From Aristolochia californica (taxonomy: Eukaryota > Streptophyta > Magnoliopsida > Piperales > Aristolochiaceae): 64,000 bases of DNA. The translations under genes and the position numbers were made by a program. Every line of letters starts with the position of its first letter. The stretch's first letter is position 1. Positions 46,364 to 56,135 of this stretch are shown one piece after another. The DNA lies in NCBI GenBank assembly GCA_029961685.1, contig JARWKL010000004.1:34668986-34732985 (forward strand). The letters run 5' to 3'. The notes beneath the pieces were generated by a model. The model was given only the letters and a program-made list of their open reading frames with translations, searched no databases and was not told where the DNA came from.

Positions 46364-47179
46364 GATTTTGAGGACTCAATAGCTCACCGAGTCACCCAAA
46401 GAAGGCATCAATGACTCACTAAGTTAATTAGTTTTACTTTCATATTTTATATTGCTTTTAAGTATAGTTTTTCATTAAGTATGTAAGGGTACATGCCGCA
46501 AGGGCAGACTTGACATTTTTTAGCCCTAAACTCTAATGACGTCAAACCCTATTTAGAGGGTAAAGGAATGGAAGAAAGGCAAGCATTGAATTAGGGTAAA
46601 CAGGGTTTGGGAGGTCTCCTTGACGAGCTCCTGGTACATGTTCCCTCTTGAACTTGATTTTTCTTCTTTCTCTCTTGATTTCTATTTTTTCTTGATCTTA
46701 CCAAAACCAAGGAAGGATTTAGTTCCCTTTTTCCAAGCACAACCAGAGGATATAGCCTCTCCTTCGTCCATAGCAGTAAGAGAGGGTTTCTTTCTCTTTT
46801 TCCGAGAAAAGTTTGGGGCTTCTCAGCCCTATATCGAGAGCAACCCCAAATAGAGGTACTTCAGCCACTATTCCAGCGAGCAGCAGGGTTAGGGATCCCT
46901 AACCCCTCTCAGCCGTGAGCATCAGAAATAACTAAGAAGGGTCTTAATCTAATCCAGCAGTGAGCAGCCAGGCCAATCCCTTTCCTGTCCAAGAGCAACC
47001 AGGCCAATCCCTCTCCTATCTGAGAGCAGCAAGGGTTTGTCAACTCTTACCAAGAAAAACAACCAATCTGTAAAGAAAAGAGACTCTTTTCATCTTTATC
47101 GAGAGCAGCAGCTCTATTACAATGCTGGATTCACCAATCCCACGCCGAGTTACTTGATCCATGACTAGGCACCATAACA
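46364..47179 (+). repeat. 3' LTR of G6 (inverted piece)
   Basis: About 816 bp from GATTTTGAGGACTC (first two bases probably changed from TG) to GGCACCATAACA. It aligns with the right LTR at 53311-54055 read in reverse. A block at 46545-46630 (CCCTATTTAGAGGGTAA, CAAGCATTGAATTAGGGTAAA) is shared with the P1 and P2 LTRs. Confidence 0.85.
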
Positions 47180-47222
47180 TGACCTTGATTCTTCCAATGC
47201 AAATATATCTTTAAATATAGCC
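47180..47222 (-). mobile_element. 43-bp family-X fragment at the inversion edge
   Basis: The plus strand reads TGACCTTGATTCTTCCAATG and on to AAATATAG, which is reverse family-X sequence. It begins with TGACC, the reverse complement of the G6 target duplication GGTCA found at 54056-54060. It fits exactly between X4 and X5 if the segment is flipped back. Confidence 0.85.
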
Positions 47223-47850
47223 CACAAGACATCAGAGATACATTTCCACAGTGCAGTTAACTACCACTGCTTGGGCATTTGTTTGAGGACGATAGGATGA
47301 GGAGAATTTCAACTTGTTGCCGCATAGACAAAAAAGTTCCCATCAAAAAGTGCTAGTAAAGACTGCATCATGATCACTGATATTCGATTTGGGAATGCCA
47401 TGTAAACGAACAATATGCTTGAGAAATATATGTGCCACTCTGGATGATGTATATGAATAGAGTGAGCATACTTGAAGAACCTATCCACTACCACAAGCAA
47501 TACTGATTTGTCGGAAGATTGTGGAAGACCTTCGATGAAATCCATAGAAATATCGGCCCACATTTGTGTAGGAAGTGCAAGAGGTTGCAGAAGACCGGCT
47601 GGACTTAAGTGTTCGGCCTTGTGACATTGACACACCGGACAGGATGTTACATATGCTGCAATGTAGGTCTTAATAGCCTACCAATAGAAATCCTCTTGAA
47701 TGCGATGCAATGCTTTATGTATGCCTTCATGAGTGTTATCATGGTATGCAGAGATGATGGCTGAAACTAACTCTGAAGTGTGTGGTACATATAATCACAA
47801 TTTTTAGTAAATAAGAGAATCCTGAATGCTCCATCTAGAGTCCAGTGGCC
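47223..47850 (-). pseudogene. G6 integrase core (broken)
   Basis: The frame 47635-47309 holds CQCHKAEHLSPAGLL (zinc-binding Cys pair), MWADISMDFIEGLP and VLLVVVDRFFKYA. The second catalytic region follows in another frame, and the QTNAQAVVVN motif near 47250 replaces the usual DGQTE. The zinc-finger His region (HDNTHEG) lies near 47730. The sequence then stops at 47850 where the inverted-terminus element begins, continuing at 50279. Confidence 0.83.
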
Positions 47851-48081
47851 AGGGGTGGCATCGAGCCGAGCCGAGCCCGAACCTGCTTATGTTCGAGTAG
47901 AGCTTGATTTAAATATTTTGAGCCGAGCCTTGTCTCGAGCCTAAAATTGTTATTGAGCTCGAGCCCAACGAGTTCGAGCCGAGCTTCGAGCCGAGCTCGA
48001 GCCTCAACATACATTTAAAACTTTTCAAAAAATATATATCAAATAAAATGTATATAAAATTATGCATACATTTTACATAAA

Positions 48082-48258
48082 ATTGGGCATGACCTCTACA
48101 TAAAATTAGGCATAACTTATATATATAATATGTGTATAAGATTGGGCATAACCTCTACTTAAAATTGAGCATAATCTATATATATAATACTTATATAAAA
48201 TTCGACATGACCTCTACTTAAAATTGGGCATAATCAATATACATAATACCTGCATAAA
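48082..48258. repeat. 3 x 59-bp tandem repeat
   Basis: Units start at 48082, 48141 and 48200 with ATTGGGCATGACCTCTACAT or close variants, each containing AAATT...GCATAA and an AT-only stretch. They are inside the inverted-terminus element and are followed by shorter CACTCCATAAA repeats to about 48370. Confidence 0.82.
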
Positions 48259-48455
48259 CGCTCCATAAACACTCCATAAAATTGTCTATACATTCCATAA
48301 ATACTTCATGAAATTGTTTATACACTCCATAAAATAATCTAAACACTCCATACACTGCATAACATTATAAATAAACTCCATACAATAATCAAACACAACA
48401 AAATTAAATAAAATATCACTATCAATTTACAATCACCCAAATAAAAACTATAAAT

Positions 48456-49710
48456 TCTTTAAATAAAATCCTATTACTATTACAGACTTACTAGAAAATT
48501 ACAAGAAATACTTTAAATTTTTCTTAGAAAAGTTAAATGGACCTCTTAGTGCCTTTTCTAACGAAATAAATAAAAATTAATAATTAATCTAATATATTAT
48601 TATACTTATCGATAAATTTTTAATCACATAAAATGTCAAACACAAAATTGCTATGAAAATTGCCTCATGCTCAAAGTATTATATCATCAATTGTCAAATA
48701 CTTATTCAAAATTTTCTATATGGTTTTCTAACCCATCTTGGCAAGAAAATCTTACTTGGAAAATTATATGATTTTTTAAAAACAATTTATAATTAGAAAA
48801 ATATTTTGAAAAAATATGAGGTACTAATGGTCCCTATATTCTATTAAAAATGTCTTTTCAACATTTATTGAAAAAACCACTAATAGTCTCTAGAAACGTA
48901 TTTCTACTAAAATATCTTTTCAATTTATTTAAGAGCCATGAGGAAGGGACAAAGAGTTTTTTTTTCCTTGTTTATGATTTCGCACGTAGGGGTGGCTTTG
49001 AATAAATTATATATAAAATTATGTATACATTTTTAAAAAATATAATGATAGGGGAGGTTGAGGATTGAATTTCAATAATGGATTAAAATGCACCAATATT
49101 AATATTTTTTACTCCAATTGTTGTCTAGCTTGTTTTGTAATTTTTGAATATGGCCATAATTTATTATAGCCTCCTTAGTGCCCCTAGATAAAAATTTATA
49201 TTCTAGGAAAAACTAAAAATATTTTTCCTATGATACATATTCCAAAAAAAACTTTAAATAAAATCTTATTACTATTAGTGACTTATTAGAAAATTATAGG
49301 AAATATTTTAAAATTTTCTTAGGAAAGTTAAATGGACCTTTTATTGTCTCTTCTAGGGAAATAAATAAAAATTAATAATCAATCTAATATAGTATTATAC
49401 TTATCGATAAATTTTTAATTAAATAAAATATCAAACACAAAATTGCAATGAAAATTGCTTCATGCTAAAAGTATTACAGCATCAACTGTTAAATACTTAT
49501 TCAAAAAAAAATTCTACAGTTTTCTACCCCATCTTGGTACGAAAAATCTTACTTAGAAAATTATATGATTTATATTAAAAAATTTCAATTAGAAAAATGT
49601 TTAAAAAAACATGAGACACTAATAGTTTATAGAAAATTATTTTTATAAAATTTATTTTAAATTATTTCCAGAGGAAAAAGTTTTTTTTTTATTTTATGAT
49701 CTCGCACATG
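48456..49710. repeat. direct duplication, offset about 797 bp
   Basis: 48456-48990 and 49254-49710 share long blocks in the same order: ATTACTATTA, AAGTTAAATGGACC, ATACTTATCGATAAATTTTTAA, CAAACACAAAATTGC, AAATACTTATTCAAAA, then CTCGCACATG / TTCGCACGTAG. Near 48825 (GAGGTACTAATGGTCCC) and 49610 (CATGAGACACTAATAG) each copy carries what look like degraded pieces of the 178-bp satellite. Confidence 0.8.
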
Positions 49711-50278
49711 CGAGATCATCTTCTCGCGAGGAAGGGGGAGATTATTTCTCCCCTGTTCTAGTTTTTCGCCGAGACGACACAGAGGGAAGGGGGTTATGGT
49801 GCCGGGGAGGACCTATCATCGGGGATGACGGCCACAACGGAGTCGGCAGCGACGAAAACAGAGGCGACGGTGAGGAGAGGAAGAAATCGAACGGACGGCC
49901 ATAGAGGCGGCCGACAAGCAGCTGCGACGGCGGTATAGACGCCGGCGAACAGCTACGACAGTGGTAGAGGCGGCGACAACGACCGATGGGAGGGGTCGGC
50001 GGTGACGAGGGGGGAGGAAAAATCCCCCCCCCCCCTCGTTCTCGTTCCCGGTCCCACTCCCCCGCTCGCTCGCGATCCGTTACAGATTCATACCGATCCG
50101 ACTCATTTTGAGCTGGCTCGTGAGCCAACAAACCGAACCTAGCTTCGGTCAAGCTCGGCTCGTTAAGGTAAACGAGCCTATTTCGGTGCTCGAACTCGGC
50201 TCGAGCTAGATCAATGACGAACCGAACCGAGCCGATACCGAGCCGACTCGTGAACCGGCTTGGTTCGAAGCCACCCCC

Positions 50279-50880
50279 CTCTGTAATTTTCTTGTGCATA
50301 TTGAGAAGAACCAAATTGCTGGCATTTTCCTCCTTTACCAAGTCTAATAGAATAAAACGAGGTTGGCTGATAGCATAGAGAAGTGGTGGAGTCTCCAAAC
50401 GTTGTGACAAGGCATCGACCACCTTGTTTAACTGCCTAGTGCGGTATTCCACTGTAAAGTTGAATCCCATCAATTTACTGATCCAATGTTGTTGAGGAGA
50501 AGTTGTGAGGAGCTGCTCTAATAAATATTTAAGACTGTAATGATTAGTGCGAATGAGAAAATCACGGCCCCATAAGCATGGTCTCCAATGTTTGATAGCT
50601 TTTACCAACCCGATTAAATCACATTCATATGTGGGCAATTTGTGATATCGTACTGCCAACTGTCTGCTGAAATATGCAATAGGAGGAAAGTACTGCTGTA
50701 AAACGGCGTCAATGCCCCCACCTGGTGCATCACATTTGACCTCAAATAAATCATCAAAATTGGGCAGTTGTAGAACAGGTGCGGATGCAAGAGCTAATTT
50801 CAAATCTAAGAAGGATTGTGTTGCCTGATCATTCCAAATAAAAGGATTTTTTCTTGAGGGTATTTTTTAGTGGTGCTGCT
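50279..50880 (-). pseudogene. G6 RNase H and connection to integrase
   Basis: The frame from 50803 holds FEVKCDAPGGGIDAVL (catalytic Asp region), FSRQLAVRYHKLPTYECDLI, FLIRTNHYSLKYLL (Asp changed to Asn in RTDH), QQHWISKLMGFNFTVEY and VVDALSQR. It is open until it runs into the inverted-terminus element at 50278. The remaining 178 codons of that open frame belong to the insert and are not gypsy. Confidence 0.86.
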
Positions 50881-51610
50881 AACGGTCCATAATTCCTGAT
50901 AAATTTTCTGTAATATCTTGCCAATCCCTAAAACCCTCTCAAAGCAGAGGTATTCATAGGTTGCGGCCAATCGGCAATGGCTTGAATTTTCTCGGAATCA
51001 ACCTTGACCCCATCATGGGAAATAATATGGCCGAGATAGGCCGCATGTGATGTCACAAATGAGCATTTAGATTTATTTAAATATAATTGATGTGCACGTA
51101 ACAATTGAAATACCAATCTTAAATGTTCTAAATGTTGAGTTCCGGACAAGGTGTAAATGAGTATGTCATCAAATAAAACAAGTAAAAATTTGTGAAGATA
51201 GTTGCGGAATACATCGTTCATTAATTCATGGAATGTGGAGGAAGCTTGGATAACCCAAATGGCATGACCACTAATTCAAAGTGGTCATGATGAGTGAGGA
51301 AGGCAGTTTTCTCAATGTCGTCTGGATGCATACGAACCTGCTGATATCTAGAGCGCAAGTCCAATTTGGTGAATATATATGACCCTTGTAATTCATCTAG
51401 AAGCTCCTCCACCATAGGAATAGGGAACTTGTTTTTCACAGTTTGTGCATTTAAATCCCGATAATCGACACAAAATCGCCATGTACCATCATGTTTCTTA
51501 ACGAGGAGTACTGATGACAAAAATGGTGAATGGCTATTGCGAATAAGGCCTTGTTGTAGCCTGGCTTGGCACTATCTTTCAATTTCATCTTTCTAGAGGT
51601 GTGGGTACTG
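50881..51610 (-). pseudogene. G6 reverse transcriptase (broken)
   Basis: 51520-51221 holds [59 protein letters not shown] and VMPFGLSK. 51221-50928 holds VLFDDILIYT, the intact polymerase site, and NKSKCSFVTSHAAYLGHIIS. The two frames are separated by a one-base shift near 51225. Confidence 0.87.
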
Positions 51611-51640
51611 ATAAGGTCGAACTACCACCACTTCGAAACC

Positions 51641-52300
51641 CTATTTTAAACATATCCTATGGCCACAGTGCCTCAAGGGAGGCAGCCCAGAGGGCTCTTG
51701 GAACAAGTCCAAGAATTCATCAAAGAGATGTTCTATAGTGCTGTATGCATGTGACTTGTCCACATGAATGCCTTGTAATAGTACTTGTTGTCTGCCCTTT
51801 TCAAAACTCATAGTTAAAGCAGTAAAGTCCAATAAAATAGAGCCTAAGGTTTGCAACCATTTAATACCCGATACCATATCGAACCTAGCTAGAGGTATGA
51901 CAAAAAATTCTGAATGAAAGAAAGTCATACCGATTGAGAAGTTTACTTCTTTGCTGATGTCGTAGCTAGGAACCTTTTCTCCAATGGCAACCGAAATAGT
52001 TGTTGTTGAGTGTGGAAGTATCTGTAGTTGAAGGTCTTGGACAACTATTAAACTAAGAAAATTATGTGTACTTCCCGAATCCACAAGGCTGACAAGGTCC
52101 TGGTCCATCACCTAAGTCTGAACTTGCATAGTTTTGGAGGATTTCTAGCCGGTAATGGCATGCAGAGAAATTTCTAGTGCAACTTCCTTAGTAGGATCAT
52201 CAATCTATTGATGTTCTATAATTTCATCAACCTCTAACTAGAACAACCTTTTACACTGATGGCCTGCCCTGTATGGTTCAACACAATTGTAACATAAGTT
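51641..52300 (-). pseudogene. G6 protease and zinc knuckle
   Basis: The frame 52111-51641 holds LVSLVDSGSTHNFLSLIV with the catalytic Asp-Ser-Gly kept, SFEKGRQQVLLQGIHV, and the lead into the reverse transcriptase (LPPLRHCGHRICLK). The gag zinc knuckle region lies upstream near 52250-52300 (plus reading TGATGGCCTGCCCTGTATGG) in a broken frame. Confidence 0.84.
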
Positions 52301-52499
52301 ATTTGCCATGCGGTCAGCCATTTCCAAACTAGTTAATTTTGGAATATACTGGGAGGGTGGGTTGTTGGGTTGTGTATTTGCTGCAAGAACAGGCATGGGA
52401 TTATTTATGACCTGTTGCCCTGTTGGAAAAGTGTTCGTGTGTTGGGTAGTGTTACGCCTCCCTAGCCAACCATTGGAAGTGTTCCGGTCCCCTTGCCAA

Positions 52500-53310
52500 G
52501 CTGTCCTCTTTTTTTGAACTTTTTATCGAGTTTCCAGTGCACGAGCTAGATTCATTGCTCGAGTTAAGCCAACAGGTGCGTGGAGCTCCACCTCTAACCT
52601 TAATGACTCATTAAGGCTTGTCGTAAATAAATTGACTTGCTGGTCTACACAAACCATCTAACTGGCTCAAGCCAATTTTTCTTGGAACTATTTTTGATAT
52701 AGTTCCATTGGGTCAATTTGTTGTAAAAGCACCAAATCCCACAAGGGGTTATTGTGGGCTGGAGGACCGAACCGTATAGTGCATAATACCTTAAACTCTT
52801 CCCAATCTAGCACCAATCTATCCAACTCTACTTGATGAAACTAGACTTGTGCTTGATCGAGCATGTGGAAAGCAATCCCAGCTTATCAAATTTTTATGTT
52901 CTTTGAGGTAAAAAAAATTTTGGACCTATTTAACCAAATCAAGGAGTCTTTGGACCTATTAAAAGTAGGGAAATCAAGTTTTGTATACCTTGGTACGGTG
53001 CCTCCTCCTTGGTTGAAATTTCCCGTCTGGGCAGGAATGGCAGTGTGCCCTGCAAACTGGTCTCCCACTCTGTTGTGTGAGTTGTCCTCTCCTCTTTGTT
53101 CTGGGGTTGAGTTCCTTCTAGACATCATTTTTCCCATCATCCCAAAAAGTTTATCGATCTGGAGATTCATATTTGGGAGTTGTACCAACTGTTCCATGAT
53201 TAGAGCAATTTTTTTGTCAGTCTTTGCCTGCTCCTACTACCCTCTGATCACCACTTCTTTTAAATCACTAATGTTGTTCTCCACCGTGTTACCCCTCTCT
53301 GATACCATGT
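52500..53310 (-). pseudogene. G6 gag (broken)
   Basis: The frame 53197-52886 holds VPRYTKLDFPTFNRSKDSLI, the start of the gypsy gag core, then breaks in an A/T-rich stretch. The remaining core (FGPP, NPLWDLVLL and MNLARALE equivalents) lies in changing frames to about 52520. The primer-site region adjoins at 53300-53310. Confidence 0.78.
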
Positions 53311-54055
53311 TGTTATAGTCCCTAGCCATAGATCAAGTAACTCGGTGTGGGAATGGTGAATCCAGCACTGTAATAGAGTTGTTGCTCTCGGAAAAAATGA
53401 AAAGAGTCTCTTTCTTTACAGCTTGGTTGTTGTTCTCGGTAAGGGTTGAGAAACCCCTGCTTCTCTCGGACAGGAGAGGGACTAACCTGGCTGCTCACTG
53501 CTGGATTAGATTAGGACCCTTCTTATTTATTGCTGCTACTCACAGCTGGAATAGTGGCTGAAGCACCTCTATTTGGGGTTGCTCTCGATATAGGGCTGAG
53601 AAGCCCCAAACTTTGCTTGGAAAGAGAGGAAGAAACCCTCTCTTAGTGTTGTGGATGAAGGAGAGGCTATAGCCTCTAGTTGTTCTTGGAAAAGGGGAAC
53701 TAACTCCCTCCTTGGTTTTAACTCCCTCCTTGGTTTCGGTAAGATCAAGATAAAACAGAAATCAAGAGAGAAAGAAGAAAAATCATGTTCAAGATGGAAC
53801 CTGTACCTGGAGCTTATCAAGGAGACCTCCCAAACCCTTTCTAACCTAATTCAATGTTTGCCTTTCTTCCATTCCTTTACCCTCTAAATAAGGTTTGCCA
53901 TCATTAGAGTTTAGGGCTAAAAATGACAATTCTGCCCCTGCATCATGTACCCTTACATACTTAATGAAAAACTATACTTAAAAGCAATATAAAATATGAA
54001 AGTAAAATTAATTAATTCAGTGAGTCATTGACGCCTCCTTTGGGGCACTCAAACA
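53311..54055 (-). repeat. 5' LTR of G6
   Basis: Plus-strand TGTTATAGTCCCTAGCC...GGCACTCAAACA, 745 bp. It aligns in reverse with 46364-47179. It contains a short tandem repeat (AACTCCCTCCTTGGTTT twice at 53700-53735). The right flank GGTCA is the target duplication. Confidence 0.88.
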
Positions 54056-55208
54056 GGTCATGCTGGTATTCTGTTGTATTGAAAAATCCGAATTTATGCC
54101 CTTTATTTTGCGTCATTATTTGAGTTGCTATATTAGGAAAATATCTTACTTCTCCCTAGTTTAAGGGCTTATTACTACATCTATGTTATTTTGGCTTACT
54201 ATTACATCTATGATATTTGGTTCAAGCTGGGATCACTGTTATTAGCTCCCAACTTGAGGGGGGGAAGTACAAGAAGTACAAGAAAGAAGTATTTTATTCC
54301 ATTTGTTGTGGATAAGTTTATGTGACCAAAATATTCAGGAAAAGGGGAGCACAAAAGATGAAACTTATACATCTAAGAAAAAATATTTATATCAGATTAT
54401 GATTATTTTACGTGTCCTTCTACAAAGTTTACTATTTTGGTTCATACTATATGTGTTGGAAGATGGTCGTGTTACATTACAGCTGATGCTATTTTTTCTC
54501 TTTGGATGAGACATTATTATTGAAGAAGAGGTGGCCTCAGTACCTTTTATCATACCATAATTTATTTGATTCTCAGAAATATCACAGTTGGGACACCATG
54601 AGAGTTGGTGTCCGGATGGGACACCATTATAAATAAACCCAGTACCACCCCCCCCCCCCCCCCCCCTTTTAATGGCTTTTATTACTCCTACCACTTCAGA
54701 GTCATTGTCCTGTGGAGGAACACGGTGGTGGACACTTCAGAGCAATGTCGATAGACACACTACCTACATAAGACGGAGTGCGCCCTATATCCAACATTAG
54801 GACTGGAGTATGGATCAATGTATTACCAGCTAGAAGTGATTTTTACTGTCACTTATATTATACCAGCAAGGCCTCATCGAAGCACGCAACAGCATGAGGG
54901 GGAGTGTTGGAAGATGAAGGCATATTGGAAGGTGCGTCATTTTATACAAAAATATTGTATACATCAGTTGTAGCAAGTTGGGAGTTCATGTTATTCTCTT
55001 ACCCCCAGCTTGAGGAAGAGTGTTGGAAAATGAAGGCATATTGGAAGGTGCGTCATTTTATACAAAAATATTGTATACATCAGTTGTAGCAAGTTGGGAG
55101 TTCATGTTATTCTCTTACCCCCAGCTTGAGGAAGAGTGTTGGAAGATAGGCTCAAGCCCACATGACCAAGGAAGGCCCAAATATCTAAGAGTATTATAAG
55201 ATGGGCCA
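54056..55208 (+). mobile_element. X5: family-X element, right part
   Basis: Continues the X4 element after G6. Internal sequence runs from 54056 to 55136 and the first 72 bp of the 3' LTR from 55137 (TGTTGGAAGATAGGC). The LTR is cut at 55209 by a reverse Tat/Athila-like LTR. A C19 homopolymer lies at 54648-54666. The last 232 bp before the LTR are a tandem duplication. Confidence 0.83.
54905..55136 (+). repeat. 116-bp tandem duplication before the X5 LTR
   Basis: 54905-55020 and 55021-55136 are near-identical, each beginning TGTTGGAA and ending CAGCTTGAGGAAGAG. Each unit starts with LTR-like TGTTGG and ends with the polypurine-tract region, so the tract is present repeatedly in front of the LTR. 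Confidence 0.88.
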
Positions 55209-56135
55209 TGGTGTGCTGTCGCAGGCAACCAAAAATAAAATCTATACTCCTAAAAATATATATAGTAGTGCGAGTAAGGATGGTTCCCAAGTCTACTTTT
55301 ATGCTCCGTGAACAATGATGGGGGGGTTTGAGTATGTTGGAAGTTAGGCCCAAGACCAAACGACCAAGGAAGGCCTACATATCTAAGAGTATTATAAGAT
55401 GAGCCACATGACCAAAAAAGGCCCACAAGATGGCACATAAGAAGTAGGACCCATAATGATTACCATGAGCTAGCATCCCTATCACATCAGTTGGAAGGTC
55501 AAGGACTCACAAAAGTATATTTATCTTATGGTCACATCCAAGAAGAGTTTTAGATTGAGTTATGTTTGTCTTTTATCTATATTGAGTTATTTAATTATGC
55601 TAGGACTTATCTTTAAGTGTTAGAGTTTGGGTGTAATTGGGACAAAAGTAGTTTTATTGTAATTGGACTTTACTACCTTCCTCTATTATAAATATAGGTT
55701 CATGTACTCTAATTATAACAAGTCAATGAAGTTTTTTCTCTTTTTCATAAATTCAACAGAGTATAACGAAAACACTTTTAAAAAAAAACTTAGAAACAAT
55801 TCAAATTAAAAGAATCAAAATCAATCAAAAGAACATACCTTGGTCTAAAAGTCAACATCTAGCATCGAAATTTCACAACTGATCATCAATGCAAGCATAT
55901 ATCAATTCGCACTTGAATATTCACCGTTGCAACTATCTTCCTATCTCTCCTTTCGTAGTTAATTAGAAAACAAGCCATCCAATTAACGCTAAGTACTAAA
56001 CAACCCAAGACAAGCGCTAAAGGTTTAATCTTGCAGCAGCCTTAAGAATTAGAGAGATCGATGAAGCTAAACAACACAAGCACAAGCGGCTGCATTTAAT
56101 TTAGTCCAGTGTTCTTCTCAAGATCTAATAATTCA
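55209..56135 (-). mobile_element. partial Tat/Athila-like LTR, reverse, split by an X solo LTR
   Basis: The plus strand begins TGGTGTGCTGTCGCAGGCAA, the reverse complement of the end of the 41635-42899 LTR, and follows it through TCCGTGAACAATGA and AACGAAAACACTTTT to TCAAGATCTAATAATT. It is cut at 56136 by X6, so about the outer 760 bp of the LTR are missing. The X solo LTR 55335-55758 interrupts it. Confidence 0.85.
55335..55758 (+). mobile_element. family-X solo LTR with perfect duplication
   Basis: A 424-bp LTR (TGTTGGAAGTTAGGCC...ATTCAACA) flanked by GAGTA at 55330-55334 and 55759-55763. Removing it rejoins the surrounding Tat/Athila-like LTR. No internal sequence remains, so it arose by recombination between the two LTRs of a full element. 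Confidence 0.93.

Larger units (their letters stand above)
47851..50278. mobile_element. 2.4-kb element with terminal inverted repeats and GAGCCGAGC clusters
   Basis: The left end is AGGGGTGGCATCGAGCCGAG. The right end read in reverse is GGGGGTGGCTTCGAACC. Removing it rejoins the G6 integrase codons (ITEG/HWTL) exactly, so the ends are well placed, but no target duplication is visible. Both ends carry clusters of GAGCCGAGC/GAGCTCGAGC motifs (47862-48005 and 50140-50265). The interior is AT-rich with a duplicated block, and the right 600 bp is GC-rich. No transposase is seen. The terminal CAGGGGTGG form recalls plant hAT elements, but that is a guess. Confidence 0.65.
47223..54055 (-). mobile_element. 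G6: chromovirus, main part (5' LTR to integrase core)
   Basis: Minus strand. The 5' LTR is 53311-54055, and the primer site (CTGATACCATG on plus) lies just to its left. Gag, protease, reverse transcriptase, RNase H and the first part of integrase follow leftward to 47223. The rest of integrase and the 3' LTR are in the inverted piece 45674-47179. The target duplication is GGTCA (54056-54060, and inverted as TGACC at 47180-47184). A 2.4-kb element with inverted termini interrupts the start of integrase. Confidence 0.9.

Noticed and set aside
49742..50278. C-terminal 178 codons of the long minus frame 50803-49742
   Set aside because: The RNase H frame reads through into the GC-rich arm of the inverted-terminus insert. 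The Arg/Pro/Ser-rich extension is chance read-through, not part of the gypsy protein.
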